Positions 8,618 to 20,881 of a stretch of 64,000 nucleotides of DNA are shown in pieces. Position numbers and translations under genes: made by a program. Under the pieces are notes generated by a model. It was not told the origin of the DNA, did no database searches, and saw nothing but the letters and a program-made list of their open reading frames with translations. Numbering within the stretch: position 1 is the first letter of the stretch; every line of letters begins with the position of its first letter. This stretch comes from Mycolicibacterium flavescens (lineage in GTDB: Bacteria; Actinomycetota; Actinomycetes; Mycobacteriales; Mycobacteriaceae), in NCBI GenBank assembly GCA_900637135.1, contig LR134353.1:1736001-1800000 (forward strand), written 5' to 3'.

Positions 8618-9898
8618 ATGGCGCGCATTGGAGACGGCGGTGACCTGCTGAAGTGCTCGTTCTGCGGCAAGAGTCAAAAGCAGGTTAAGAAGCTCATTGC
8701 GGGTCCGGGCGTCTATATCTGCGACGAGTGCATCGATCTGTGCAACGAGATCATCGAAGAAGAACTCGCCGATGCGGACGACGTAAAGCTGGACGAGTTG
8801 CCCAAACCCGCGGAGATCCGCGAGTTCCTCGAGGGTTACGTCATCGGACAAGACACCGCCAAGCGCACGCTCGCGGTCGCCGTCTACAACCACTACAAGC
8901 GCATCCAAGCGGGGGAGAAGAGTCGCGATTCGCGCTCCGAACCCGTCGAACTGGCCAAGTCCAACATCTTGATGCTCGGTCCGACCGGCTGCGGTAAGAC
9001 CTACCTGGCGCAGACGTTGGCCAAGATGCTCAACGTGCCGTTCGCGATCGCCGACGCCACCGCGCTGACCGAAGCCGGATACGTGGGCGAGGACGTCGAG
9101 AACATTCTGCTCAAGCTGATCCAGGCCGCCGACTACGACGTCAAGCGCGCCGAGACCGGCATCATCTACATCGACGAGGTCGACAAGATCGCCCGTAAGA
9201 GCGAGAACCCGTCGATCACCCGTGACGTCTCCGGTGAGGGTGTCCAGCAGGCTCTGCTGAAGATCCTGGAGGGAACGCAGGCGTCGGTGCCTCCACAGGG
9301 CGGCCGCAAGCATCCGCACCAGGAGTTCATCCAGATCGACACCACCAACGTGTTGTTCATCGTGGCGGGAGCGTTCGCGGGTCTGGAGAAGATCGTGTCC
9401 GACCGCGTCGGCAAGCGCGGCCTGGGCTTCGGCGCCGAGGTGCATTCGAAGGCCGACGTCGACACCGCCGACCACTTCGCCGAGGTCATGCCCGAGGATC
9501 TGATCAAGTTCGGGTTGATCCCGGAGTTCATCGGCCGCTTGCCGGTGGTGGCGTCGGTGACGAATCTGGACAAGGACTCCCTTGTGCAGATCCTGTCCAA
9601 GCCCAAGAACGCATTGGTGAAGCAGTACACGCGCCTGTTCGAGATGGACGGCGTCGAACTCGAGTTCACCGACGAGGCGCTCGAGGCGATCGCCGATCAG
9701 GCCATCCACCGCGGCACCGGTGCTCGTGGACTGCGCGCCATTATGGAAGAGGTCCTGCTGCCGGTGATGTACGACATCCCCAGCCGCGACGACGTCGCCA
9801 AGGTGGTCGTCACCAAGGAGACTGTGCAGGACAACGTGCTGCCGACGATCGTGCCGCGCAAGCCGTCGCGTCCGGAGCGTCGCGACAAGTCCGCCTGA
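8618..9898 (+). CDS. clpX: ATP-dependent unfoldase ClpX
   Basis: 426 residues, ATG 8618. The N-terminal C4 zinc finger binds substrates and adaptors (CSFC near residues 10-13 and CDEC near 37-40). The AAA+ core has Walker A GPTGCGKT at residues 121-128, Walker [10 protein letters not shown], the pore loop GYVGED that grips substrate, and sensor/Arg-finger segments up to [11 protein letters not shown]. ClpX uses ATP to unfold tagged proteins and thread them into ClpP1P2 in the cytoplasm. Unlike in many bacteria, it is not in an operon with clpP: a 292-base gap and the exported protein gene intervene. TAGCGT at 8541-8546 is a possible -10. Confidence 0.97.
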   Translation: MARIGDGGDLLKCSFCGKSQKQVKKLIAGPGVYICDECIDLCNEIIEEELADADDVKLDELPKPAEIREFLEGYVIGQDTAKRTLAVAVYNHYKRIQAGEKSRDSRSEPVELAKSNILMLGPTGCGKTYLAQTLAKMLNVPFAIADATALTEAGYVGEDVENILLKLIQAADYDVKRAETGIIYIDEVDKIARKSENPSITRDVSGEGVQQALLKILEGTQASVPPQGGRKHPHQEFIQIDTTNVLFIVAGAFAGLEKIVSDRVGKRGLGFGAEVHSKADVDTADHFAEVMPEDLIKFGLIPEFIGRLPVVASVTNLDKDSLVQILSKPKNALVKQYTRLFEMDGVELEFTDEALEAIADQAIHRGTGARGLRAIMEEVLLPVMYDIPSRDDVAKVVVTKETVQDNVLPTIVPRKPSRPERRDKSA

Positions 9899-9928
9899 CG
9901 ACGATCAAGCGGCGAGGAACGAGCCGCA

Positions 9929-10765
9929 TCAGTGCACAACGCGGTCGGGGCGGGTGTAGACGTTCATCGACCGGCCCCGCAGGAAGGCGACCAGGGTCAG
10001 CCCCGACTGGCTGGCCAAATCGACCGCCAGCGACGACGGCGCCGACACCGCCGCAAGCACCGGAATGCCCGCCATCACGGCCTTCTGCGTCAGCTCGAAC
10101 GAGGCGCGTCCGCTGACCAGCAACACGGTCCCCGTCAGCGGAATGCGGTCCTGCTCGACCGCCCACCCGATGACCTTGTCGACCGCATTGTGCCGGCCGA
10201 CATCTTCGCGCACGGCGAGCGTCGTGCCCCCGGAGTCGAAAAGCGCGGCGCCGTGCAGGCCGCCCGTGCTGGCGAACACCTTTTGGGCTTTGCGCAGCCG
10301 CGCAGGCAGCTGCGAGAGCGTCTGCACGGTGATGGTCGTCGGATCGTCCCCCGGGCCGTGGCGGCTGCTCAGCTGTACCGCCTCCAGTGAGGCCTTACCG
10401 CAGACCCCGCACGACGATGTGGTGTAGAAGTTGCGCGTGACGTCGACATCGGGCGGCGCGACATGCGGGGCCAGCGTCACATCGAGGACGTTGTAGGTGT
10501 TCTGCGAAAAGCCCGCGTCGTCGACGCCCGTGCCTCTGCAGTAGCGCGCCGTGAGCACGTCGTCACGTCCGGCGATGACCCCCTCGGTGAGCAGAAAACC
10601 CTGCGCGAGTTCGACATCGGAGCCCGGAGTGCGCATCGTCACCGTGATGGATGCGCCGTTGACGCGGATCTCCATCGGCTCCTCGACGACGAGGGTCTCC
10701 GGCCGCGCCACCGCGGAGTCCATGGTCACATGCTTTACCCGCCGCCTGGCTGTGACCCGACCCAT
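9929..10765 (-). CDS. fdhD: formate dehydrogenase accessory sulfurtransferase FdhD
   Basis: 278 residues, ATG 10765, preceded by TAGTGT (10777-10772) six bases before the start, so probably leaderless. FdhD carries sulfur from a cysteine desulfurase to the molybdenum cofactor of formate dehydrogenases. The catalytic pair is visible as Cys119 and Cys122 in [36 protein letters not shown] and [15 protein letters not shown] are family-typical segments. It converges with clpX, 30 bases apart. No formate dehydrogenase lies in the window, but mobA is 3.6 kb away, so the region is enriched for molybdenum-cofactor genes. Confidence 0.93.
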   Translation of the reverse strand: MGRVTARRRVKHVTMDSAVARPETLVVEEPMEIRVNGASITVTMRTPGSDVELAQGFLLTEGVIAGRDDVLTARYCRGTGVDDAGFSQNTYNVLDVTLAPHVAPPDVDVTRNFYTTSSCGVCGKASLEAVQLSSRHGPGDDPTTITVQTLSQLPARLRKAQKVFASTGGLHGAALFDSGGTTLAVREDVGRHNAVDKVIGWAVEQDRIPLTGTVLLVSGRASFELTQKAVMAGIPVLAAVSAPSSLAVDLASQSGLTLVAFLRGRSMNVYTRPDRVVH

Positions 10766-10771
10766 GACTCC

Positions 10772-10777
10772 ACACTA
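10772..10777 (-). promoter_or_regulatory. -10 element of fdhD (leaderless)
   Basis: TAGTGT on the minus strand ends six bases before the fdhD ATG, which places transcription start at or next to the A of the start codon. Confidence 0.5.
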
Positions 10778-10870
10778 GGGCGATTCGACGTCGATAACGT
10801 TTCCGTGCTGTTCATGCCGGGGCCAGCGCGCGAGGCGGCGTCCTCGCCATTCGGACGGCACAATGGATTC

Positions 10871-11014
10871 GTGCACAACGAACTCGAACCGAACCGCCGC
10901 ATGCCGGTCTGGCGTGATCCGCTGTCGGCTGGCTTCCGCGCGCACCGCCACCTGCTGTTACTGCGCCTGCGTTGGCACGAACGGCGCGGGGAGTCGGCGT
11001 CCACCCGGCACTGA
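10871..11014 (+). CDS. small basic hypothetical protein, possibly leaderless
   Basis: A 47-codon frame from GTG 10871. CACAAT (10859-10864) ends six bases before it, which resembles the leaderless pattern seen elsewhere in this window although the first base is not T. The peptide is rich in Arg, His and Leu (PVWRDPLSAGFRAHRHLLLL), has no signal peptide and no motif I recognise. It stands in the divergent fdhD-korA gap. It may be a real small protein or a chance frame; conservation in other mycobacteria would decide. Confidence 0.4.
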   Translation: MHNELEPNRRMPVWRDPLSAGFRAHRHLLLLRLRWHERRGESASTRH

Positions 11015-11333
11015 CAACAGGACGACCAGCACCGACGATGGGGTGCTAGCTACCGGCTACTGGACGGTAACCATTTCCTTAGAATTTTTGTCTCGTAGAC
11101 GTGACGAACAACACAGTTATGTCTCACGGCAGGCATCCACACATCGACTGAGCTGTGTGTTCGACCCTCCGTGTGCGGCACGCCGCGGGCGAGTCCGGTG
11201 AAGGGCCGCCTAAGAAAAGTGCAATAATCGGTACTGGCAGTGACATCAAAAATTTTGGTGGACGTCCACCGACGGCGCGTCGACTCGACTGTGACTCGGA
11301 GGACGTCCCCACGCAGTGTGGAAGGCAGGCCTC
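11015..11333 (+). promoter_or_regulatory. korAB upstream region
   Basis: 319 bases without a convincing gene, locally AT-richer than its surroundings. It holds a TAGAAT hexamer (11080-11085) that could be a -10, and a perfect 14-base palindrome at 11257-11270 (GGTGGACGTCCACC) 64 bases before the korA start, which is a candidate operator. Confidence 0.4.
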
Positions 11334-13289
11334 GTGGCAGCGAAGGACAACGCGGTCAGTCCGGGGAGTGCGGGTCCTCGACAGAAGCTCGAGAAGGTCG
11401 TCATTCGATTCGCCGGCGACTCCGGCGACGGTATGCAGCTCACCGGTGACCGGTTCACCTCCGAAGCCGCCCTGTTCGGCAACGACCTTGCCACCCAACC
11501 GAATTACCCCGCCGAGATCCGCGCGCCGCAGGGCACGCTGCCCGGTGTGTCGTCGTTCCAGATCCAGATCGCCGACTACGACATCCTGACCGCGGGCGAC
11601 CGCCCCGATGTGCTCGTCGCGATGAACCCGGCGGCGCTGAAGGCCAACGTCTCCGACCTGCCCCGCGGCGGTCTGATCATCGCCAACTCCGACGAGTTCA
11701 CCAAGCGCAACCTCGCCAAGGTCGGCTATGAAGCCAACCCGTTGGAGACCGAGGAACTGTCCGACTACGTCGTGCAGGCCGTGCCGATGACGACCCTGAC
11801 GCTGGGTGCGGTCGAGCCGATCGGCGCCTCCAAGAAGGACGGCCAGCGGGCGAAGAACATGTTCGCGCTCGGTCTGCTGTCGTGGATGTACGGCCGCGAA
11901 CTCAAGCACAGCGAGGCGTTCATCCGCGAGAAGTTCGCCCGCAAGCCCGACGTCGCCGAGGCCAACGTGCTCGCGCTCAAGGCCGGCTGGAATTACGGCG
12001 AGACCACCGAGGCCTTCGCCAGCACCTACGAGGTCGCACCCGCCAAGCTCAAAACCGGTGAGTACCGCCAGATTTCCGGTAACACCGCGCTGGCTTACGG
12101 AATCGTCACCGCCGGTCAACTCGCCGATCTGCAGGTCGTGCTCGGCACCTACCCGATCACCCCGGCGTCGGACATCCTGCACGAGCTGTCCAAGCACAAG
12201 AACTTCAACGTGATGACCTTCCAGGCCGAGGACGAGATCGCCGGCATCGGCGCGGCCATCGGCGCGTCCTACGGCGGCGCCCTGGGTGTCACCAGCACCT
12301 CGGGCCCGGGCATCTCGCTGAAGTCCGAGGCGATCGGTCTGGCGGTGATGACAGAACTGCCGCTGATCGTCATCGACGTGCAGCGCGGTGGGCCGTCCAC
12401 CGGTCTTCCGACCAAGACCGAGCAGGCCGACCTCCTGCAGGTGATGTACGGCCGCAACGGCGAGTCACCGGTCGCGGTGGTGGCTCCCCGCTCACCGTCG
12501 GACTGCTTCGACGTGGCCGTGGAGGCCGCCCGCATCGCGGTCAACTACCACACGCCTGTGGTCATCCTCTCCGACGGTGCGATCGCCAACGGCTCTGAGC
12601 CGTGGCGGATTCCGGACGTCAGCAGCTACCCGGCCATCGAGCACACGTTCGCCAAGTCCGGAGAACCGTTCCAGCCGTACGCCCGCGATCCGGAGACCCT
12701 GGCGCGCCAGTTCGCGATCCCCGGTACGCCCGGTCTCGAGCACCGGATCGGTGGCCTCGAAGCGGCCAACGGCTCCGGCAACATCTCTTATGAGCCCAAG
12801 AACCACGACCTGATGGTCCGGCTGCGGCAGGCCAAGGTCGACGGCATCGCCGTGTCCGATCTCGAGGTCGACGACCCGACAGGTGACGCCGAACTGCTGA
12901 TGCTCGGTTGGGGTTCCAGCTTCGGACCGATCGGTGAGGCGTGCCGGCGGGCGCGCCGCAAGGGCATCAACGTCGCCCAGGCGCACCTGCGCAACCTCAA
13001 CCCGTTCCCGGCCAACCTCGGAGAGGTGCTGCGGCGGTATCCGACGGTCGTGTGCCCGGAGATGAACCTCGGCCAACTTGCTCTGCTGCTGCGGGGCAAG
13101 TACCTGGTCGACGTCCAGTCGGTCACCAAGGTGGAAGGCATGGCCTTCCTGGCCGACGAGGTCGAGGGCATCATTGATGCGGCGCTGGACGGAACGTTGG
13201 GCGAGAAGGAAAGTGACAAAGTGAAGTTCGCACGACTGGCGGCGGCCACCGTCGAAGTCGGCGTGAGCGGTGTGGGAGCGAACGTATGA
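11334..13289 (+). CDS. korA: 2-oxoglutarate:ferredoxin oxidoreductase, fused gamma-alpha subunit
   Basis: 651 residues from GTG 11334, with GGAAGG just upstream (11320-11325); GTG 11316 is an alternative. The first 190 residues are the gamma domain (VIRFAGDSGDGMQLTGDRF, then APQGTLPGVSSFQI), fused to the alpha domain that follows (TYPITPASDILHEL, SGPGISLKSEA, GPSTGLPTKTEQADL). With KorB it oxidatively decarboxylates 2-oxoglutarate to succinyl-CoA, reducing ferredoxin; in mycobacteria this supports an alternative TCA step that does not depend on the 2-oxoglutarate dehydrogenase complex. The korB start overlaps its stop by 4 bases. Confidence 0.95.
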   Translation: MAAKDNAVSPGSAGPRQKLEKVVIRFAGDSGDGMQLTGDRFTSEAALFGNDLATQPNYPAEIRAPQGTLPGVSSFQIQIADYDILTAGDRPDVLVAMNPAALKANVSDLPRGGLIIANSDEFTKRNLAKVGYEANPLETEELSDYVVQAVPMTTLTLGAVEPIGASKKDGQRAKNMFALGLLSWMYGRELKHSEAFIREKFARKPDVAEANVLALKAGWNYGETTEAFASTYEVAPAKLKTGEYRQISGNTALAYGIVTAGQLADLQVVLGTYPITPASDILHELSKHKNFNVMTFQAEDEIAGIGAAIGASYGGALGVTSTSGPGISLKSEAIGLAVMTELPLIVIDVQRGGPSTGLPTKTEQADLLQVMYGRNGESPVAVVAPRSPSDCFDVAVEAARIAVNYHTPVVILSDGAIANGSEPWRIPDVSSYPAIEHTFAKSGEPFQPYARDPETLARQFAIPGTPGLEHRIGGLEAANGSGNISYEPKNHDLMVRLRQAKVDGIAVSDLEVDDPTGDAELLMLGWGSSFGPIGEACRRARRKGINVAQAHLRNLNPFPANLGEVLRRYPTVVCPEMNLGQLALLLRGKYLVDVQSVTKVEGMAFLADEVEGIIDAALDGTLGEKESDKVKFARLAAATVEVGVSGVGANV

Positions 13290-14356
13290 CCGACTTGATC
13301 GGAGCAGATCTCGGGTTGACCGCAGGCACCAGTCGGGTGCCGACGACCGATCAGCCGCAGAAGTCCAAGGACTTCACCAGCGACCAGGAGGTCCGCTGGT
13401 GCCCCGGTTGCGGTGACTACGTCATCCTCAACACCATCCGCAACTTCCTGCCCGAGTTGGGGTTGCGCCGCGAGAACATCGCGTTCGTCAGCGGTATCGG
13501 CTGCTCGAGTCGCTTCCCGTATTACCTGGAGACCTACGGGTTCCACTCGATCCACGGCCGCGCCCCGACGATCGCGACCGGCCTGGCCCTGGCCCGCGAG
13601 GATCTGTCGGTGTGGGTTGTCACCGGTGACGGTGACGCGCTGTCGATCGGCGGCAACCACCTTATTCACGCGCTGCGCCGCAACATCAACATCACGATCC
13701 TGTTGTTCAACAACCGGATCTACGGGTTGACCAAGGGGCAATACTCCCCGACGTCGGAGGTCGGCAAGGTCACCAAGTCGACGCCGATGGGGTCGCTGGA
13801 CTACCCGTTCAACCCGGTGTCGTTGGCGCTCGGTGCTGACGCGACGTTCGTCGGGCGTGCACTGGACTCCGACCGCAAGGGGTTGTCCGAGGTGCTGCGG
13901 GCCGCCGCCGCTCACCGCGGTGCGGCCCTGGTCGAGATCCTGCAGGACTGCCCGATCTTCAACGACGGCTCGTTCGACGCCCTGCGCAAGGAAGGCGCCG
14001 AGGAGCGGCTGATCAACCTCACCCACGGTGAGCCGGTCACGTTCGGGGCCGACGGCGAGTATTGCGTGGTCAAGTCCGGCTACGGGCTCGAGATCGCCAA
14101 GACCGCCGACGTGTCGGCCGGCGAGATCGTCGTGCACGACGCCAACCTCGAGGACCCCGCGTACGCGTTCGCGTTGTCGCGGCTGTCGGATCAGAGCCTC
14201 GAGCACATGGTGATGGGCATCTTCCGCCAGGTGAGCAAGCCGACCTACGACGATGCGGCCCGTCAGCAGATCGCCGCGGCCCGCACCGAGAGGGCACACG
14301 ACACGGCGGCGCTTCAGTCACTGCTTCGGGGCAAAGACACCTGGACTGTCGACTAA
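13286..14356 (+). CDS. korB: 2-oxoglutarate:ferredoxin oxidoreductase, beta subunit
   Basis: 356 residues, ATG 13286 overlapping korA (ATGA). It is the thiamine-pyrophosphate and [4Fe-4S] subunit: [11 protein letters not shown] gives two cluster cysteines, [12 protein letters not shown] a third, and the TPP/Mg motif is [20 protein letters not shown] followed by [17 protein letters not shown], with its conserved Asn-Asn. Together with korA the set is complete for a functional enzyme that uses an external ferredoxin. The stop codon TAA is part of the TAACGT that may be the mobA -10. Confidence 0.95.
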   Translation: MTDLIGADLGLTAGTSRVPTTDQPQKSKDFTSDQEVRWCPGCGDYVILNTIRNFLPELGLRRENIAFVSGIGCSSRFPYYLETYGFHSIHGRAPTIATGLALAREDLSVWVVTGDGDALSIGGNHLIHALRRNINITILLFNNRIYGLTKGQYSPTSEVGKVTKSTPMGSLDYPFNPVSLALGADATFVGRALDSDRKGLSEVLRAAAAHRGAALVEILQDCPIFNDGSFDALRKEGAEERLINLTHGEPVTFGADGEYCVVKSGYGLEIAKTADVSAGEIVVHDANLEDPAYAFALSRLSDQSLEHMVMGIFRQVSKPTYDDAARQQIAAARTERAHDTAALQSLLRGKDTWTVD

Positions 14357-14359
14357 CGT
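14354..14359 (+). promoter_or_regulatory. -10 element of mobA (leaderless)
   Basis: TAACGT, which includes the korB stop codon, ends seven bases before the mobA ATG. mobA may therefore be transcribed on its own as well as by read-through from korAB. Confidence 0.45.
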
Positions 14360-14366
14360 CACGGTC

Positions 14367-14957
14367 ATGACGACCACCGTTCCGCTGGCCGGAATCATCC
14401 TGGCGGGCGGGGCTTCCCGCCGCATGGGCCGCGACAAGGCCACGTTGCCGTACGAAGGCGCCACGCTTGTCGAGCGGATGGTGGACATCCTCAAACCGCG
14501 TTGCGCGCCGATCTTCGTCATCGCTGCCCCGGGGCAGGCGATGCCCGCGCTCGACGCCGAGGTTCTGCGCGACGAGGTGCTTGGCGTCGGCCCACTGCTG
14601 GCGACCGGCCGGGGGCTGCGAGCGGCCGCCGACGCCGGATCGGAACTCGCTTTCGTCTCCGCGGTGGACATGCCGCTGTTGACCGTCGAGTTGATCGACG
14701 CATTGGTCGCTCCGGCGGTGCGCGTCGGGGCGGACGTGGTGCTGCCCTGGGACGGGCGTGACCACTACCTGGCGGGCGTCTACCGCACCGCGCTGGCTGG
14801 GCGCGTCGACGAACTGATCGACGCGGGGGAGCGCAGCATGCGCGCGCTGGTCGACCGGGTCGACACGCAGCGGATCGTGATGCCTGAACAGCGTGCGCTG
14901 ACCAACCTCAACACCGCCGCCGATCTCAAGGCGATCCGCAACGTGCAAATTGCCTAG
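14367..14957 (+). CDS. mobA: molybdenum cofactor guanylyltransferase
   Basis: 196 residues, ATG 14367. The N-terminal GTP-binding signature [14 protein letters not shown] is the hallmark of MobA, which attaches GMP to molybdopterin to make the bis-MGD form used by formate dehydrogenase and nitrate reductase. SAVDMPLL (metal-binding Asp) and [15 protein letters not shown] are also typical, and NLNTAADL near the end matches the family's 'NiNTpeDl'. It is about as long as other family members. It is 10 bases after korB and in the same direction, with fdhD on the other side of korAB. Confidence 0.92.
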   Translation: MTTTVPLAGIILAGGASRRMGRDKATLPYEGATLVERMVDILKPRCAPIFVIAAPGQAMPALDAEVLRDEVLGVGPLLATGRGLRAAADAGSELAFVSAVDMPLLTVELIDALVAPAVRVGADVVLPWDGRDHYLAGVYRTALAGRVDELIDAGERSMRALVDRVDTQRIVMPEQRALTNLNTAADLKAIRNVQIA

Positions 14958-16322
<1,365 letters not shown>

Positions 16323-16341
16323 GCACGCGTTTCGTCTTAAC

Positions 16342-16377
16342 GAAGAGGCGGTGCCGGGTATCCGGCACCGCCTCTTC
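16342..16377 (+). terminator. strong intrinsic terminator of the first rpf gene
   Basis: A perfect 16-bp stem (16342-16357 with 16362-16377) and a 4-base loop GTAT, followed by TTTCTC, starts 20 bases after the stop codon. This is the clearest intrinsic terminator in the window. Confidence 0.9.
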
Positions 16378-16443
16378 TTTCTCAGAAGGCTCTTACGCCA
16401 ATTAAGTAACGAATAAAACTTTTGACCCTCGCGTAACACGTGA

Positions 16444-17598
<1,155 letters not shown>

Positions 17599-17602
<4 letters not shown>

Positions 17603-18765
17603 ACCGCGAACAGGTCGCGGTCGGTCGGCAGCTTGAACGCCGACCGCGACGCCACATCGGCCAGGTGGCGGGCCACCAGGGCTTCGGGTCCCAGCACCGT
17701 CGCACGGCTCACGAGCGCACTGATCGCCGGCGGCAGATTCATGACGCGCCCGATGAACCGCGATTCGCGGACCAGCGAGCGGACCCGCGGGCGGCGGAAC
17801 TTCACGAACCGCGCGAAGGCCGTGGTGACATCGTCGTCGCCATCGAGGAACCTCGCGAGGATCGCGGCGTCCTCCAGTCCCTGACAACCGCCCTGTCCAA
17901 GGTGCGGGCGCATCGGATGCGCGGCGTCACCGACCGTCACAACCGAACCCCGCGACCACCTGCGGGCCTCGTCGCGGTCATAGAGGTCGTTGCGCAGGAC
18001 GGCCTCAGGGTCGGTGGCGGCCAGGATCTCGGGGATGGGCGCGGCCCACGACGCGAACCGTTCCTGGAGGTAGGGCAGTTCACCCTGCGGCGCCGTCGTC
18101 CCCTCGGGTACGCGTTCGGTGGCGAACCAGTAGGTGTGGTCCTCTCCGAGCGGCACGTGGCCGAACTCGACCGCGGGTCCGAGCGTCTCGCCCGCGAGCT
18201 CAGGATCGATCGTGCACTCAGCCACTCCGCGCCACGCGGTGTAGCCGACGTATTGGTTGTGCAGCGGTCCGTTGAGATGACGGGCGACCATCGAATGGGT
18301 GCCGTCGGCGCCCACGACGGCCTCGGCCTCCAGCACCGCGGAGTCGGCCAGCCTGATTCTCACGCCGTCGGCGGTCGTCGCCAGCGCCTCGGCCGCCACT
18401 CCGGCTTTCAGGGTGCCGTCGGCGAGCGCACCGGCCAGGATCGATGTCAACGCCGAGCGGCGGATGACCACGAGAGGTTCGCCGAGGGCCTTGATGAGGC
18501 GTTGCCGTTCGGGTCGCCGCAGCCAGCTGCCGTCACGCCAACGGGCCGCGCCCGCGGTGACCCGGCCGCCCGCCTGACGCACCGGATCGCCGAGGCCGAT
18601 GTCGTCGAGTGCGGCCAATGCGTTGGGCCAGATGCTGATTCCGGCGCCGGACGACGTGTCGGCGCGCTCCTCGACGAGCGTGACGTCGTGTCCGCGCTGT
18701 TGCAGCGCGACGGCGCTCGCCAGCCCGGCGATGCCTGCCCCGACAACTACGATCCGCTTCGGCAT
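17599..18765 (-). CDS. FAD-dependent monooxygenase (PHBH-type, class A)
   Basis: 388 residues, ATG 18765, probably leaderless (TAGGTT six bases before). The FAD-binding GxGxxG motif VVVGAGIAGLASA is at residues 6-18, the DG motif VVGADGTHS in the middle, and the GD motif GDAAHPMRPHLGQGGCQGLEDA in the C-terminal part. These three define class A flavin hydroxylases using NAD(P)H and O2, which hydroxylate aromatic or polyketide-like substrates. GISIWPNAL is common in the urate oxidase HpxO/salicylate hydroxylase branch, but I cannot assign a substrate. It is co-transcribed with the VOC gene. Confidence 0.87.
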
Positions 18766-18771
18766 CTGTCG

Positions 18772-18777
18772 AACCTA
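18772..18777 (-). promoter_or_regulatory. -10 element of the flavin monooxygenase gene
   Basis: TAGGTT on the minus strand ends six bases before the ATG, the spacing of a leaderless transcript. Confidence 0.45.
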
Positions 18778-18838
18778 GCGCGCCGAGCGCGCAGTTTCGT
18801 GCAGAGAAGGCGTCCGATCGGTGTGCTACGAACGGGGC

Positions 18839-20871
18839 ATGATCGCGACGGCCCCCGACGCCCTGTCCACCTCGTCTCGCGCCCCTTTCCACGACCTCGA
18901 CGAGTACGTCGCGTTGCCCCGCCTCTCGGGGCTGGCGCTGTCGCCGGACGGAACACGGTTGGTGACCACCGTCGCCCAACTCAACGACAAGAGAACTGAA
19001 TACGTCAGCGCGGTCTGGGAGCTCGATCCCGCCGGTGCCCAACCGGCACGCCGACTGACGCGAGGGACGAAGGGGGAGTCGGCGCCTGCGTTCGCGGCCA
19101 ACGGCGATCTGCTGTTCATCGCCGTCCGCCCGACCCCCGATGACGACGAGCCGCCCGCCGCGCTGTGGCGGCTCCCGTCGACCGGCGGTGAAGCGGCGCA
19201 GGTGTTGGCGCTTCCCGGCGGCGTCGAGGCGGTGCGCCCCGCCCGCGAGGAGGACGTCGTTGTGGTGCGCTCACCGCTGATGCCGTCGGCTCGGACCATC
19301 GACGACGACCGTCGGCTCCGGTCCCTGCGCAAGGACAACAAGATCACCGCGATCCTGCACACCGGTTATCCGATCCGCCACTGGGACTCCGATCTCGGGC
19401 CGGGCGAGCCGCACCTGCTCGGCGTCGCGTTGACCGACGATTCCGCCCGCGGTGAGGACGTCCGCGACCTGACCGCCGCGCCGGGCGCTGCATTGCGCGA
19501 CTCCGACTTCGACGTCAGTTCCGACGGGCGCTTCCTGGTCACCACGTGGCAGCGGCCCGCCCCCGGCGCATCTCGGCATTCGGTGTTGATGCGCATCGAT
19601 CTCGACAGCGGCGAACGCACGGTGGTGGTGGAGGAGCCCGCCGCCGACGTGTGGAGTCCGGCCATCTCCCCCGACGGTGCCACTGTCGTCTACCTGCGCG
19701 AGACGTTCTCGAACCCCGACACCCCACCGCGAATAACGCTGGGCTGCATCCGATTCGGTGACAGCCCACGCGTGCTCACCGACGATTGGGACCGGTGGCC
19801 GGCATCGGTGACATGGCTGCGGGACGGCTCGGCGGTGATCGTCACGGCCGATCAGGACGGCAGGGCCCCGGTTTTCCGTGTCGACCTCGCCGACGGCGCG
19901 GTGACTCAGCTGACCTTCGACGATTACTGCTACTCCGACGTGGTGGCCGCTGCGGGCGGTGTGCTGTTCGCGTTGCGCAGCTCCTACGCCGCGCCACCCC
20001 ACCCCGTGCGCATCGACCCCGACGGCGCGATCACCGAACTCCCGTGTGCGGGGTTGCCGCCGCTGCCGGGAACGCTGACCGAACTCGAGACGACCTCCGC
20101 CGACGGCAGGCGGGTGCGTTCGTGGCTGGCGCTCCCGGCGGGAGACGGCGAGGCGCCGCTGCTGTTGTGGATCCACGGCGGCCCGCTGGCCAGCTGGAAC
20201 GTGTGGTCGTGGCGGTGGAATCCGTGGCTACTGGCGGCTCGCGGGTATGCGGTGCTGCTGCCCGATCCGGGGATGTCCACCGGTTACGGGCAGGACTTCA
20301 TCGCACGTGGCTGGGGCGCATGGGGCGGTGCCCCGTTCGAGGATCTGATGGCCATCACCGACGCCGCGTGCGCGCATCCGCGCATCGACGCGTCCCGCAC
20401 CGCGGCGATGGGTGGATCGTTCGGCGGTTACATGGCCAACTGGGTCGCCGGCCACACCGACAGGTTCGACGCGATCGTCACCCACGCCAGCCTCTGGGCG
20501 CTCGACCAGTTCGGCGCCACCACCGACTCCTCGTACTACTGGCTACGCGAGATGACGCGCGACATGGCGCAGGCCAACTCGCCGCACCACCACGTGGGCG
20601 ACATTCGCACGCCCATGCTGGTCATCCACGCCACAAGGACTACCGGGTGCCGATCGGCCAGGCACTGCGGTTCTGGTACGAGTTGCTGACCCACTCCGCG
20701 CTGCCCGCCGACGCCGACGGCGACAGCCCGCACCGGTTCCTGTACTTCCCGTCGGAGAACCACTGGGTGCTCACACCGCAACACGCCAAGATTTGGTACC
20801 AGGTCGTCATCGGGTTCTTGGCCCGGCACGTGCTCGGTGAGGACATCGAGGTGCCCGAGACGCTCGGGTAG
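18839..20871 (+). pseudogene. prolyl-oligopeptidase family (S9) peptidase, broken by a one-base frameshift
   Basis: From ATG 18839 (GTG 18821 is an alternative) the frame encodes an N-terminal beta-propeller (repeats such as LALSPDGTRLV and ISPDGATVVYL) and an alpha/beta-hydrolase domain with nucleophile GGSFGGYMANW (Ser codon near 20417). It stops at 20689 with an out-of-family tail. The family sequence resumes in another frame at KDYRVPIGQALRFWYELL and runs to 20871, including NHW with the catalytic His. One base is missing at about 20630-20634, where HGDKDYRVP should be encoded, so the catalytic Asp and His are cut off. Either a recent pseudogene or a sequencing error. Confidence 0.85.
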
Positions 20872-20874
20872 CGT
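20869..20874 (+). promoter_or_regulatory. -10 element of the 20882 gene (leaderless)
   Basis: TAGCGT, overlapping the stop codon of the S9 gene, ends seven bases before the ATG at 20882. Confidence 0.5.
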
Positions 20875-20881
20875 CGCGACC

